From NCBI RefSeq assembly GCF_023241715.1, contig NZ_JALQCW010000069.1, positions 1 to 64,000 on the forward strand: a DNA stretch of 64,000 nucleotides, in the 5' to 3' direction. Of this stretch, positions 1-9,084 are shown piece after piece. This stretch comes from Pseudomonas morbosilactucae. Its GTDB lineage: Bacteria > Pseudomonadota > Gammaproteobacteria > Pseudomonadales > Pseudomonadaceae. A model generated the notes under the pieces. The model was not told where the DNA came from and searched no databases. It saw only the letters and a program-made list of their open reading frames with translations. The number at the start of each line of letters is the position of its first letter. Within the stretch, counting starts at the first letter, position 1. Both the position numbers and the translations under genes were made by a program.

Positions 1-1
1 C

Positions 2-487
2 CATTGCGAGCAGACCAACCTGCTGGTCCTCAACGCCGCCATCGAAGCCGCTCGCGCCGGTGAGCAAGGCCGTGGTTTTGCCGTGGTCGCCGATGAAGTG
101 CGGGCCCTGGCCCATCGCACCCAGACCTCGACCGTTGAAATCGAAGGCATGATCAACACTGCCCAGGCCAGCGCCACCTCGGTGGTCGGCACCATGAGCC
201 GCAGCCAGACCCAGGCCGACAGCACCCGTGCCCTGGCCCAGGCAGCCGGTGCCGCGCTGGTGTCGATCACCGAAGGCGTGGCGCAGATCACCGAGCGCAA
301 CCTGGTGATCGCCAGCGCCTCCGAAGAACAGGCCCAAGTGGCTCGCGAAGTTGACCGCAACCTGGTGAACATCCAGGGCCTGTCCGCCCAGACCGCGACC
401 GGCGCCCACCAGACCAGCGCCTCGAGCCATGAGCTGTCACGCCTGGCGGTGTCGTTCAACGCGTTGGTGGCCAAGTTCAAACTCTAA
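2..487 (+). CDS. Methyl-accepting chemotaxis protein, C-terminal part (5' end outside window)
   Basis: This is the cytoplasmic signalling end of a chemoreceptor that passes ligand state to CheA and CheW. The reading frame is open from base 2 and shows the hairpin-tip signature (QTNLLVLNAAIEAARAGEQG, then GFAVVADEVR), which is the most conserved part of MCPs and binds CheA/CheW. A long heptad-like helix follows, ending in FNALVAKFKL. Met and Val codons near base 83 lie inside the conserved hairpin, so they are not the real start. The sensor, membrane and HAMP parts lie upstream of the window, so the ligand cannot be inferred. One small oddity is Val instead of the usual Ala in the NLLALNAAIEAARAGE block. 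Confidence 0.95.
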   Translation, partial: HCEQTNLLVLNAAIEAARAGEQGRGFAVVADEVRALAHRTQTSTVEIEGMINTAQASATSVVGTMSRSQTQADSTRALAQAAGAALVSITEGVAQITERNLVIASASEEQAQVAREVDRNLVNIQGLSAQTATGAHQTSASSHELSRLAVSFNALVAKFKL

Positions 488-501
488 GGCCGCGCTGACG
501 G

Positions 502-528
502 CAAGGCCTGCCGCCCTGGCAGGCCTTG
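502..528. terminator. Hairpin after the chemoreceptor gene
   Basis: A perfect 11-bp inverted repeat (CAAGGCCTGCC / GGCAGGCCTTG) with a 5-base loop lies 14 bases after the chemoreceptor stop codon. There is no clear T-run after the stem, so it may be a weak intrinsic terminator or an mRNA 3'-end stabiliser. Confidence 0.55.
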
Positions 529-628
529 CACAGCAGACACGCCGGCGATGGGCTGAGAGCAAGCAGTCGATCAACGCCCGGACAGTCTGCTAGGGTGCCT
601 GACAGCCTCCACGCTCAGGAACACCCCT

Positions 629-1021
629 ATGTTTTCCCATGTATTCATCGGCGTTAACGACTTCGACCAGGCCCTGGCCTTCTATCAGCCCCTGGTGACG
701 CTGTTGGGCCTTGAAGCCAAATTCATCGACCCGCAACACCCTTGGGCCGGCTGGCAATCACCCGGGCAAGCGCGCCCGCTGTTGGTGATTGGCCGCCCGT
801 TCGATGACCAACCCGCCTGCGCCGGCAACGGCCAGATGATCGCCCTGCTGGCCCCGGATCGCACCACGGTCGACCGCGCCCACGCCCTGGCCCTGAGCCT
901 CGGCGGCCAATGCGAAGGCGCCCCGGGCCTGCGCCCGCACTACCACGCGAATTACTACGGCACCTACTTCCGCGACCCCGAGGGCAACAAGCTGTGCCTG
1001 TGCTGCCACGATCCGTTGTGA
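629..1021 (+). CDS. VOC-family (glyoxalase/bleomycin-resistance fold) protein
   Basis: A 130-aa single-domain vicinal-oxygen-chelate protein. The N-terminal motif FSHVFIGVNDFDQALAFYQP is the first beta-alpha-beta unit, and the C-terminal YYGTYFRDPEGNKLCLCCHDP is the usual second half. The last part carries the Glu of the DPEGN turn and a nearby His, positions that commonly bind metal in this family. The members act as small dioxygenases, isomerases or antibiotic-binding proteins, and nothing here fixes the substrate. It is a single gene between the chemoreceptor and a minus-strand unknown gene. The start is the first Met in the conserved N-terminal strand. Confidence 0.85.
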   Translation: MFSHVFIGVNDFDQALAFYQPLVTLLGLEAKFIDPQHPWAGWQSPGQARPLLVIGRPFDDQPACAGNGQMIALLAPDRTTVDRAHALALSLGGQCEGAPGLRPHYHANYYGTYFRDPEGNKLCLCCHDPL

Positions 1022-1057
1022 TGGCGGGTATCGAGTCGGTCGCGACGGATTAAGCCC

Positions 1058-1531
1058 TCAAGGCATGGGCAAACGTGGGGTCGCGGCAAAGGCATTGCCG
1101 GCGACCTCGCTTGACGGTGCGTACTCCACCACCAGCCGCTCAGGCGTCGGGCGAAAGACCTGCACGTCCACGGTGCCGCACTGGGCAAACAGCAAGACCC
1201 CGCCATACACGGTTTCCGGCCCCAGGCCGTCGGCTGGCACCTGTTCGCCGGCACCGATGTACAGGCAGCCGGAACGCACGTGCAGGCGCGCCGCCACACC
1301 TTCGGCCAGGCCCGAACGCCCCAGCCCCTGATACACCTCGACGTCGTAGTCGCCATCGCTGCCCAGGTTGGCGAACAGCACATGGCCGAGGTTGATCTCC
1401 AACACTTCATCCTCGGCAATGGACCACCAGTCCGCCGTATCGGCGGCTCGATGGGCCAGGCAGGCCGGGTCGAAGATCGCCAGGGTCGCGGTGTCGGTGG
1501 CAAAGCGGGTGTGGGCGTAGACGGGGTTCAT
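1058..1531 (-). CDS. Protein of unknown function, 157 aa
   Basis: I do not recognise this protein with certainty. It is acidic and rich in beta-strand-like stretches (VLEINLGHVLFANLG, YDVEVYQGLG, VYGGVLLFAQCG), and has no signal peptide or membrane segment. Its start lies close after the stop of the upstream minus-strand gene (1544-1813), and that gene follows the AraC-type regulator, so the three may form one transcription unit. The frame is supported by typical Pseudomonas codon use and by the absence of a competing plus-strand gene. It may be a small beta-sandwich immunity or structural protein, but I can show no catalytic motif. Confidence 0.7.
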   Translation of the reverse strand: MNPVYAHTRFATDTATLAIFDPACLAHRAADTADWWSIAEDEVLEINLGHVLFANLGSDGDYDVEVYQGLGRSGLAEGVAARLHVRSGCLYIGAGEQVPADGLGPETVYGGVLLFAQCGTVDVQVFRPTPERLVVEYAPSSEVAGNAFAATPRLPMP

Positions 1532-1543
1532 CAGGGGCGGCTC

Positions 1544-1813
1544 TCAGCTCAGAAGGTCCAGGGCGCGTACGCGGGCCAGCAGCGGCTCGACCAGGGCGGC
1601 CGGCAAACCCGGTACACTCAGCACCAGCACGTGGTACCAGGGGTTGGGGTGGCGGCTGTCAAAGTCAAAATGGCAGGCGTAACTCCCCAGCTCCGCCACG
1701 CAGGCGCACAGCTCGTCGCCGGCATCGTCGAAATTGCCAGGGCCGTAGCGCGCTTCGATCAAGCGCAAGGGAATGCTCAGGGTCCAGCGGGCTTCAGGTA
1801 TCGGTTTGGGCAT
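1544..1813 (-). CDS. Small protein of unknown function, 89 aa
   Basis: The conserved-looking core (TLSIPLRLIEARYGPGNFDD, then WYHVLVLSVPGLP) starts just after the Met at 1813, so I take that as the start. An upstream Met at 1882 would add 23 residues and overlap the stop of the AraC-type regulator by 4 bases, which is also possible. There is no signal peptide, membrane segment or known catalytic motif. It sits between the regulator and the 157-aa unknown gene with short gaps, so the three may be co-transcribed. I do not assign a function. Confidence 0.6.
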   Translation of the reverse strand: MPKPIPEARWTLSIPLRLIEARYGPGNFDDAGDELCACVAELGSYACHFDFDSRHPNPWYHVLVLSVPGLPAALVEPLLARVRALDLLS

Positions 1814-1878
1814 GGGTTCAGACACAGAATCAGCGTCGGCGGCCGGGGCCAAATTGGAGCACAGCCCCAGGGCCGCCG

Positions 1879-2835
1879 TCACCCCGCCGCGCCATAGCGC
1901 TGGCGATAAGGCAGCGGTGCCAGCCCGGTCTGCTGCTTGAACATGCGGCTCAGGTTCGAGTCGCTGCTGAAGCCCAGCGCCGCGCTGATCTGGCTCACCG
2001 ACAGGGTGCTGAACAGCAAGCGCTCACTGACCTGATTGAGCTTGACCAAGCGCATCCACGTCCCCACCGCCTGGCCCTGCTCCAGCCGCACCCGGCGCGC
2101 CAGGCTGCGCTCGGACACGCCCATGGCCAGTGCCAGGCGCGCCACGGTGGCCTGCTCTGCCGGCGTCTGTTCGACCCACAGTTGCAGGCGACGCAGCCAG
2201 GGGCTGTCTTGCTGGATCAGGCTCAAGGCGGCAAAGACCGGGTGCGGCTGCACCGGGCGCGGCAACACCAGCAACTGGTTCAACTGCTGCATGCGTTCCG
2301 CGCCCAAGTGGCGCTGGATCAACTCCTGGGCGATTGGCAGGTAGCCACCCACACCGCTGGCCGTGGCCACGCCGCGATCAAAGACCCAAGTGCGCTCGCT
2401 GCGCCAATCCACCTCGGGAAACTGCTGCAGCATGGGTTCCAGCAACCACCAGGTCAGGGTCGCGGCGCGGCCCTGGAGCTGGCCACTGGCAGCCAGTAAC
2501 ACCACCCCGGTGCAATAGCTCCACAGCTGCGGGCCACGCTGGCGCGCCAGGGCTTGCAGCAACTCGCCGCTGGCCGCCAGGGTGGCGCTGACCTCGGCCG
2601 CCGACTCGGCCCAGAACCCCGGGATCAACAGGCCATCGAGGGGCGTCTGCTCCAGGCCCGCCTCGGCGCTCAACAGCACGCCGTGGGCACAGCGCACCGG
2701 GCCCGGCGCCAGGGCCACGAACAGCGGGTGGAACAACTCGCGCCCGGCGTGGCGGTTGGCGCCGTGCAACAGGTCGGCAAAGGCCAGCAAGCCGGCGGGC
2801 ATGCAACCGGGGTACAGCAACAGGCCGATGTTCAT
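1879..2835 (-). CDS. GlxA-type transcriptional regulator (DJ-1/PfpI-like domain plus AraC HTH)
   Basis: A 318-aa regulator. Residues about 1-180 form a class-I glutamine-amidotransferase/DJ-1-like domain (MNIGLLLYPGCMPAGL start, IPGFWAES, WSYCTGVVLLAASG around the nucleophile-elbow Cys). Residues about 210-318 form an AraC DNA-binding domain with two helix-turn-helix units (ARLALAMGVSERSLARRVR and ISAALGFSSDSNLSRMFKQQ). The Met at 2835 opens the typical first strand, and a GGAG lies upstream on the minus strand. Relatives control amino-acid, quaternary-amine and nitrogen catabolism, with the DJ-1 domain as ligand sensor. The target is unknown. Candidates are the two genes after it or the divergent metallo-hydrolase at 2935. 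Confidence 0.9.
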   Translation of the reverse strand: MNIGLLLYPGCMPAGLLAFADLLHGANRHAGRELFHPLFVALAPGPVRCAHGVLLSAEAGLEQTPLDGLLIPGFWAESAAEVSATLAASGELLQALARQRGPQLWSYCTGVVLLAASGQLQGRAATLTWWLLEPMLQQFPEVDWRSERTWVFDRGVATASGVGGYLPIAQELIQRHLGAERMQQLNQLLVLPRPVQPHPVFAALSLIQQDSPWLRRLQLWVEQTPAEQATVARLALAMGVSERSLARRVRLEQGQAVGTWMRLVKLNQVSERLLFSTLSVSQISAALGFSSDSNLSRMFKQQTGLAPLPYRQRYGAAG

Positions 2836-2934
2836 CCGAGGCTCCGGCAGAAATTGAATGCAGATTGTCAAAAACCGCCATTCTGCAAGGCACCGCCCAC
2901 CAAGACAATGCAGCCTTCGCCACCGAGGTCTGCC

Positions 2935-3786
2935 ATGCGCCTTCATCAGCTTCGCAATGCCACCCTGATTATCGAATCCGGGCCTTATCGGATCCTCCTC
3001 GACCCCATGCTCGGCGCGCGCCACAGCCTGCCGCCGTTGCGCCTGCTACGGCCGCTGCAGCGCAACCCGCTGGTGGACTTGCCGGATTCGGCGGCAGCGG
3101 CCCTGGCGTCAGTGACCCACTGCCTGCTGACCCATTGCCAGAAAGGCCATTTCGACCACCTGGACCGGGCCGGGCGGGAGTTCCTGCGCCAACGGCAGAT
3201 CCCGGTGATCTGCACCGCCCACGACGCCCCGTACCTGCAAGCGCGCGGGCTCCGGGTCCAGGTCCTGCCCACCGCACACGGGCAGCCGACGGCCTTTCTC
3301 GACGGGCAGATCCACACCCTGCCCTGCGTCCATGGGCGCGGGCTGGTCGGGCGATTGATGGAGCACGGCGTGGGGTATTTCATCGAATGGCCCGACGAAC
3401 CGAGCCTGTACCTGTGCGGCGACACCCTGCTGACGCCGGCCCTGCGCGACTTTATCCAGGCCCATCAACCCGAGGTCTGCGTGGCGCCGGCCGGCGGCGC
3501 GCATTTCGACCTGGGCGGCGAGATCATCATGGGCATTGAAGAGCTGCTTGAATTGCGCCGCCTCAGCCACGGTCAGGTCGTGGCCAACCATCTGCAGGCG
3601 CTGAGCCACTGCCCGGTCAGCCGCCAGGCCCTGGCTGCGGCGGCGCACCGGGCCGGGCTGGCGCAACGGTTACTGATTCCAGAGGACGGCGAGGTCCTGA
3701 CCTTTGCCAAGAATGGATTGAGTGCTGGGACTCAAGCAGGCCGAATGGCCTCGCTCAACGCCTCGGCCAGGGCCGCCACCGAGTAG
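2935..3786 (+). CDS. Metallo-beta-lactamase-fold hydrolase (UlaG-like)
   Basis: A 283-aa protein that starts with MRLHQLRNATLIIESG and continues ILLDPML, the opening pattern of UlaG-like MBL hydrolases. The metal site is visible as HCQKGHFDHLD, with further ligand candidates in CVHGRG, LCGDTLL and the late NHLQALSHCP His. This supports a soluble hydrolase acting on an unknown lactone, phosphoester or similar bond. It is divergent from the AraC-type regulator with about 100 bases between the starts, so the regulator may control it. Its last 55 bases overlap the 3' end of the convergent histidine kinase. Confidence 0.85.
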   Translation: MRLHQLRNATLIIESGPYRILLDPMLGARHSLPPLRLLRPLQRNPLVDLPDSAAAALASVTHCLLTHCQKGHFDHLDRAGREFLRQRQIPVICTAHDAPYLQARGLRVQVLPTAHGQPTAFLDGQIHTLPCVHGRGLVGRLMEHGVGYFIEWPDEPSLYLCGDTLLTPALRDFIQAHQPEVCVAPAGGAHFDLGGEIIMGIEELLELRRLSHGQVVANHLQALSHCPVSRQALAAAAHRAGLAQRLLIPEDGEVLTFAKNGLSAGTQAGRMASLNASARAATE

Positions 3787-6170
3787 GGCTTCTGCAAAAA
3801 CACGAACTCTTGCGTATCGCCCTGGGCCAGGGCCGGGCTGAAACCGCTGGTGAGAATCACCGGCAACCCGGGGTGTTGCTGGCGAATCTGCTGGGCCAGT
3901 TCCACACCGCTCATGCCCGGCATCACCACATCGGAAAACACCGCTTGGAAGGCTCCGGCATCCTTGGCAAGCCAGGCCAGGGCCGCAGCAGCGCTGGTGG
4001 CCCATTCGGTGCGGTACCCCAACTCCGTCAGGGCCAGGGCCAACAGGCCGCCCACTTCGGGGTTGTCTTCCACCACCAGCAGGGTCGCGCCCTGGCCATC
4101 CAGGTTGACCGCCACCGAGCGCACCTCGGGCTCGGCCCCCGGCGCCTCCAGGGAACGGGGCAAGTACAGGGTGAAGCGCGTGCCCTGCCCCGGCTGGCTC
4201 TGGACCAGGAGTTCGCCGCCCGATTGCTTGGCGAAACCGAACACCTGGGACAGGCCCAGGCCGGTGCCTTTGCCCACCTCTTTGGTGGTGAAGAACGGTT
4301 CGAAAATCCGCTCGATCTGCAACGGGTCGATGCCCGAGCCGTTGTCCGTCAGCGACACCGCGACAAAGTCCCCCGGCACCTCGCCCTGGGCGCCATGGGC
4401 CGGGGTGCTGTGCGCTCGCTCCACGGCAATCACCAACAGACCTTCGCCTTGCATCGCGTCGCGGGCGTTGACCGCCATGTTGATCAAGGCAGTGTCAAAC
4501 TGACCGGCGTCGGCATGAATAAAACACGGCTCCTCAGGCAGCTCGATGCGCACCTCGATGCACGAGCCAATCAGTGGGTTGATCATCTCGCCCAGGGCCT
4601 GGACGCTGCGCCCCACATCAAACACCTGGGGCCGCAGGTTCTGCTGGCGGGCGTACGCCAGCAGCTGGCCGGTGAGCTTGCTGGCGCGATCGACGGTGTC
4701 GGAAATCGCGTCGATGTACACCTGCCGGCGCTGCTCGCTGAGGTTGCGCCGCAGCAGGTCGGTGGACGAGCGGATCACCGTCAGCAGGTTGTTGAAGTCA
4801 TGGGCCACACCTCCGGTGAGCTGCCCCACGGCTTCCATTTTCTGCGCCTGACGCAATACGTCTTCGGTCTTGCGCAGGGCCAGGGCAGCCTCGCGCTCGG
4901 CCTGGGTGTCGCGGCCCACGGCGTGGATGTAGCTGCGATCCGGCACGGCTGTCCAGGACACGCTGCGATAGGAACCGTCCTGGTGCAGGTAACGGTTTTC
5001 AAAGTTGCCGACGCTGCTGCCCTGGGCCAGATCGCCGGTGACGGCCAGGGTCGCAGGACGATCCTCGGGGTGCACCAGTTCGTGGAAACTGCGCCCCACC
5101 AGTTGCTCCTGGCTCCACCCCAGGAGTCGGGTCCAGGCCGGGTTGGCAGCGACAATGCTGCCGTCGAAACGGGCGACGATCATCAGGTCGGCGGACAAGC
5201 GCCAGATACGGTCGCGGTCCTGGGTGCGCTCCTGGACCCGCTGCTCCAGGGACTCATTGACCCGGCGCAGCTCTTCCTCGGCCTCGCGGGTGGCGGTGAC
5301 ATCGCGGGAAATGCACAGGATCTTCTCCGGTTGCCCGGCTTCGTCGAACATCGGCGAGACCTGCACATCCCACCACTTGCGGTTGCCCAGCAGGGTGTTG
5401 GCCGCCTCCAGAAAGCGCGCCGAACGGCCGTTCTTCGCCGCCTCGATGGCGGCCACGGCCTCGGCGTTGCCCTGGCCTTCCCAGAAGCTCGGCCAGGGGC
5501 AGCCGCGAATCGCGTTGAAGTCGCTGACCTCCATGACCCGCATGCCGCCCTCGCTCATAAAGGACAACTTGCCGTCCAGATCGAGGACCTTGATGCAGTC
5601 GTTGCTGGCCGCCAGCACCCGGGTATTGAGTTCGCGGGTTTCCCGCAGGCTCGACTCAGTAAGCCGCGCACGCTGTTCCAGCAACACCCGGTGAGTGGTT
5701 TCGACGGTGCAGCAAAGCATGCCCACCACCGTCTCACAGGCCTCGTCGTACACCGGGCTCATGGAGAACGACCACCAGGTCTGATCCTCACCGGGGAAGC
5801 GCTGCATGGTGATCGGCATGTCGACCAGACGACAGGCCTGGCCGGCATAGGCCTGCTCCACCAACGGCTGCACCTGGGGCCAGGCATCGGCCCAGAGGGT
5901 GTCGATGGTCTGTCCCAGGGCACTGTCCAACCGTGGGCCGAGGATCGGCCGGTAAGCATCGTTGAACAGAAAGACCCTGTCCGGCCCCCAGAGCAGGTAC
6001 AGGCTCTCGGGGGACTCCAGTACCAGGCTCAAGGTATTGCGCAGCACATCCGGCCAGTGCTCGATGGCGCCCAGGGGCGACGACGACCAGTCATGGCTCC
6101 GAATGGCAGCGCCCATGACGCCACCACGCGGTGCATCGGAAGACGGGCTACCAAGAGAAGAAATAGTCAT
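3732..6170 (-). CDS. PAS-containing hybrid sensor histidine kinase with C-terminal receiver
   Basis: About 812 aa. The likely order is a PAS-like sensor (about 20-160, VFLFNDAYRPILGP), a second PAS (165-290), a third PAS (320-430, LVGRSFHELVHPEDRP), HisKA with the phosphoacceptor in GGVAHDFNNLL, HATPase with N-box NMAVNARDAM, DNGSGI and GKGTGLGLS boxes, and a receiver (about 696-812) with EDN, phosphoacceptor in FSDVVMPGMSG and KP. All catalytic blocks look intact. No membrane segment is seen, so it should be cytoplasmic. I prefer the ATG at 6170; a GTG at 6275 would add 35 unusual residues. No output-domain regulator is adjacent, so the phosphate probably goes to an Hpt protein or a stand-alone regulator encoded elsewhere. 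Confidence 0.92.
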   Translation of the reverse strand: MTISSLGSPSSDAPRGGVMGAAIRSHDWSSSPLGAIEHWPDVLRNTLSLVLESPESLYLLWGPDRVFLFNDAYRPILGPRLDSALGQTIDTLWADAWPQVQPLVEQAYAGQACRLVDMPITMQRFPGEDQTWWSFSMSPVYDEACETVVGMLCCTVETTHRVLLEQRARLTESSLRETRELNTRVLAASNDCIKVLDLDGKLSFMSEGGMRVMEVSDFNAIRGCPWPSFWEGQGNAEAVAAIEAAKNGRSARFLEAANTLLGNRKWWDVQVSPMFDEAGQPEKILCISRDVTATREAEEELRRVNESLEQRVQERTQDRDRIWRLSADLMIVARFDGSIVAANPAWTRLLGWSQEQLVGRSFHELVHPEDRPATLAVTGDLAQGSSVGNFENRYLHQDGSYRSVSWTAVPDRSYIHAVGRDTQAEREAALALRKTEDVLRQAQKMEAVGQLTGGVAHDFNNLLTVIRSSTDLLRRNLSEQRRQVYIDAISDTVDRASKLTGQLLAYARQQNLRPQVFDVGRSVQALGEMINPLIGSCIEVRIELPEEPCFIHADAGQFDTALINMAVNARDAMQGEGLLVIAVERAHSTPAHGAQGEVPGDFVAVSLTDNGSGIDPLQIERIFEPFFTTKEVGKGTGLGLSQVFGFAKQSGGELLVQSQPGQGTRFTLYLPRSLEAPGAEPEVRSVAVNLDGQGATLLVVEDNPEVGGLLALALTELGYRTEWATSAAAALAWLAKDAGAFQAVFSDVVMPGMSGVELAQQIRQQHPGLPVILTSGFSPALAQGDTQEFVFLQKPYSVAALAEALSEAIRPA

Positions 6171-6372
6171 GTACCGAGCCACTTGAGGAGGGAGAGTTGT
6201 TGACGGTGCTGACCGCTGTGCCCGCGCAGAGTAACTGACACCTGTGAACGGCGAAAGTTGATCCCCATCAGCCACGTCCCGCGATGGTGCGGCCAGCAGC
6301 CTTTATTCACCGTCGACTATTGGGCATGATCCCCCGACGCCCCTCCCACGCACTTGCTCCGAGCGCTGCTGC

Positions 6373-6993
6373 ATGAACCTCACAACCCTGATGCTCTACA
6401 CCTCCAGTTGCTTTATCGGCGCCCTGATCCCCGGCCCGACCTCCTTGCTGGCCATGGCCAACGGCACCTCGCGCAACCGCCGCCTGGTGGCGGTGGGCAT
6501 GGCCGGCGCCGCACTGTCGGACATCCTCATCGTCGCCGCGGTCGGCTTGGGCCTGGGTGCCATGCTGCTGGCGTCGCAGCAATTGTTCGAGGTCTTGAAG
6601 TGGCTGGGCGTGGGCTACCTGGCCTGGCTGGGCCTGCAGTTATGGCGCAGCACGCCGGCCGCCCTGGACAGCGCCCAGGTGAGTGCCGGCGCGCGTCAGG
6701 GCGAGGTGTTCCGCCGCAGCTTCTCGGTGGCCCTGACCAACCCCAAGGTGTTGCTGTTTTTCACCGCCTTCCTGCCGCAGTTCGTCGACCCCAGCCAGCC
6801 GACCCTGCCCCAGTACGCGATCCTCGCCCTGGTGTCGGCCGGGGTCGATATCCTGGTCATGGCCCTGTACGCCGCCGGCGGTGTGCAAGCGGCCCGCTAC
6901 CTGACCGCCACCGGCATGCGCCGCCTGAACAAATGCTGCGGCGCCACCCTGCTCTCCCTCGCGACCTTCCTGGCCCTTTATCGCCGGGCCTGA
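6373..6993 (+). CDS. LysE/RhtB-family amino-acid exporter
   Basis: A 206-aa inner-membrane protein with five to six hydrophobic helices. The family hallmark near the N-terminus, GALIPGPTSLLAMANGTSRN, is clear, as is the central SFSVALTNPKVLLFFTAFLPQFVD block. Such proteins export amino acids or their derivatives by proton exchange. It is convergent with an Lrp/AsnC regulator only five bases away. LysE-type genes are often controlled by a neighbouring Lrp or LysG protein, so functional pairing is likely even though the strands face each other. The substrate cannot be read from sequence. Confidence 0.92.
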   Translation: MNLTTLMLYTSSCFIGALIPGPTSLLAMANGTSRNRRLVAVGMAGAALSDILIVAAVGLGLGAMLLASQQLFEVLKWLGVGYLAWLGLQLWRSTPAALDSAQVSAGARQGEVFRRSFSVALTNPKVLLFFTAFLPQFVDPSQPTLPQYAILALVSAGVDILVMALYAAGGVQAARYLTATGMRRLNKCCGATLLSLATFLALYRRA

Positions 6994-6998
6994 AGCCC

Positions 6999-7457
6999 CT
7001 ACTCGCGCACCTCGGCCAACACCTTGCGCGGGTAGCTGGCGAGGATGATCGAGGTGGTCACCGCACCCAGGGCCGCCAGGCTGTCGATGATCTGCTCCAG
7101 GCGCTCCATTTGCGCCACCACCACCCGCAGCACAAAACAATCTTCCCCGGTCACCCGGTCGGCCTCGATGATTTCCCCGGTCTGCTCGAAGGTCTCCAGG
7201 CAGCGGCCGATCTGCGCGTGGCTGGTGCGCAGGCGGATCAGGGCGCGGATCGGCCGTCCGAGCAAGGCATGATTGACCCGGGCGCTGTAGCCCTCGATCA
7301 CCCCCAGGTCTTCGAGACGGCGAATGCGCGTGGTCACTGCCGGTTGCGACAGGCCGATGCGCTTGCCCAGCTCGGTGCTGGTGATGCGCCCATCCTGCTG
7401 CAGGGTTTCGATAATCCGCCAATCCAGGCGGTCCAGTTCGGGTGACTTTGGTTTCAT
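6999..7457 (-). CDS. Lrp/AsnC-family transcriptional regulator
   Basis: A 152-aa protein with the N-terminal AsnC helix-turn-helix (LDRLDWRIIETLQQDGRITS, then GLSQPAVTTRIRRLEDLGVI) and a C-terminal RAM ligand-binding domain (VTGEDCFVLRVVVAQMERLE). The Met at 7457 gives the usual family length; a Met at 7517 would add 20 residues. It is convergent with the LysE-type exporter and divergent from the alpha/beta hydrolase at 7577 across about 120 bases, so it could control either. Lrp-type proteins normally respond to an amino acid, which fits a role with the exporter. Confidence 0.9.
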   Translation of the reverse strand: MKPKSPELDRLDWRIIETLQQDGRITSTELGKRIGLSQPAVTTRIRRLEDLGVIEGYSARVNHALLGRPIRALIRLRTSHAQIGRCLETFEQTGEIIEADRVTGEDCFVLRVVVAQMERLEQIIDSLAALGAVTTSIILASYPRKVLAEVRE

Positions 7458-7576
7458 TTGTCGGGCCTGTGATTTTCCAGGAATAGCGGCGAAATCTACC
7501 AAGCTTTCATGGGTCACGCGCTGTTTTCAGCGTCGCCCGGGCCTAAGCTTTGGGCTCTTTTCAAGGAGTCAGGCGA

Positions 7577-8119
7577 ATGGACAAAGCGGTGCTGGTGATA
7601 CCCGGAATCGGCAACTCGGACGCGGCCCACTGGCAGAGCCGCTGGCAGGCCAGGCACCCCGATTGGCAGCGGCTGCAGGTGCCCGACTGGAAGCGAGTGG
7701 ATTGCGCCGACTGGGTCGCGGCCATCGACCGCCAACTGCTGAGCATGGGCCCCGAAACCCTGGTGATTGCCCACAGCCTGGGTTGCCTGGCGCTGGCCCA
7801 TTGGGCCGCCGCCGACACCCGCCAGGGCCGGGTGCGCGGGGCGTTGCTGGTGGCGGTGCCCGACCCGCAGACGCAGGCATTCCCCACCGCGGCGACCGTC
7901 GGTTTCAGCCACACGCCGGTGGTGCGGTTGGACTTTCCGTGCCAAGTGGTCGCCAGTCGCAATGACCCCTATGCCGAGCTTGACTACGCCCGCGACTGGG
8001 CCGCGCGGCGCGGTGCGCAACTGCTGGAAGTCGGCGCCAGGGGGCACCTGAATACCCGCAGCGGCTTGGGGGATTGGGACGAGGGTTATCGCCTGCTGGA
8101 GCAATTGGCCGCCGGCTGA
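7577..8119 (+). CDS. RBBP9/YdeN-family serine hydrolase
   Basis: A 180-aa compact alpha/beta hydrolase. The N-terminal KAVLVIPGIGNSDAAHWQS is the RBBP9/YdeN signature, AHSLGCLAL is the nucleophile elbow (Ser of G-x-S-x-G type, here A-H-S-L-G), and ASRNDPYAELDYAR and GARGHLNTRSG supply the Asp and His of the triad. The start at 7577 is preceded by AAGGAG at good spacing. The enzymes are cytoplasmic and their natural substrates are mostly unknown. Confidence 0.9.
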   Translation: MDKAVLVIPGIGNSDAAHWQSRWQARHPDWQRLQVPDWKRVDCADWVAAIDRQLLSMGPETLVIAHSLGCLALAHWAAADTRQGRVRGALLVAVPDPQTQAFPTAATVGFSHTPVVRLDFPCQVVASRNDPYAELDYARDWAARRGAQLLEVGARGHLNTRSGLGDWDEGYRLLEQLAAG

Positions 8120-8144
8120 ACCGGCGACCGCCAGCAGCACTGGC

Positions 8145-8929
8145 TCAGAACGCCAGCTTGAAGCCGATGGAGAACAGCATCACCGCGAGGAACGGCCGCA
8201 ACAGTTCATCGGAGACCCGGCCGGTCATGTGGCTGCCGACCCAGATGCCCGGCAAGGAACCCATCAACAGAAAGCCCAACAGGCTCCAGTCCATATTGCC
8301 CATGCTGGCGTGGCCCAGGCCGCCACCAGGGTCAGGGGCACGGCGTGAGCAATCTCGGTGCCCACCAGGCGCTTGGTGGCCAGGAACGGGTAGAGAATAA
8401 ACAGCGCCACGGTGCCCAGGGCGCCCGCCCCGATGGAGGTCAGGGCAACCATGGTGCCCAGCACCAGGCCGGTGACCACGGTCAAGCCGTTGAGGTTGCG
8501 ATCGCTGAGCTGGTAGTGATCACCAGCGTGCCGCTGGGCAAAGGCCAGCAGCTTTTTCTTGAACAGGATCGCCAGCGCCGTGAGCAGCAGCACAAAGCCC
8601 AAGGCTTGCTTGATCACCGAGTTCAAGGCTTGCGGGTCGCTGTCCAGGTTCTTCAGGAACCACAGGGTCGCCAGCACCGCCGGCACGCTGCCTAAGGTCA
8701 GCCAGCCGGTGATCTTCCAGTCGATGTTCTTGTTCTTCTGATGCACCAGCACACCACCGGATTTGGTGATGGCGGCGTACAAGAGGTCGGTGCCCACGGC
8801 CGTCGCCGGGTTAATGCCGAACCACAAAAGAATGGGGGTCATCAGCGAACCGCCGCCGACGCCTGTCATGCCTACGATAAAACCAACGATCAGGCCCGCT
8901 GCAACAAAACCAAAATTACCGACATCCAT
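8145..8929 (-). pseudogene. TauE/SafE (TSUP) sulfite/organic-anion permease, single-base frameshift
   Basis: An inner-membrane carrier with N-terminal FVAAGLIVGFIVGMTGVGGG, the TSUP glycine-rich repeat, and the loop motif GTDLLYAAITKSGG. The frame is clean to about base 8320, where HAVPLTLVA should continue to GLGHASMGNMDW. In this sequence one G is missing there, so the frame ends in nonsense at 8264. In the next frame the normal end (SLLGFLLMGSLPGIWVGSH through VMLFSIGFKLAF) is intact to a stop at 8145. With one base restored it would be 261 aa. A sequencing deletion is more likely than a true mutation. I take the ATG at 8929 as start; an ATG at 8974 is possible. Confidence 0.85.
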
Positions 8930-9084
8930 TAACCATGTCCTACAAAGGGCCATATAAATTTCAGGCGGCAGCATAGCGATTTTTCTTATAACGACTTATA
9001 TCAATATGATCTGAATTTATAACCAGATCACCGGCAGCCCGGGCGGCCGCAATGGGCAGCCGCCGCAGCCAAGCGCTGGCGGGG

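Noticed and set aside
3810..6203. Long plus-strand open frame of about 800 codons antisense to the hybrid histidine kinase
   Set aside because: It is a mirror of the GC-rich kinase gene, rich in Gly, His, Gln and Val, with no domain pattern. The minus-strand frame has all kinase motifs.
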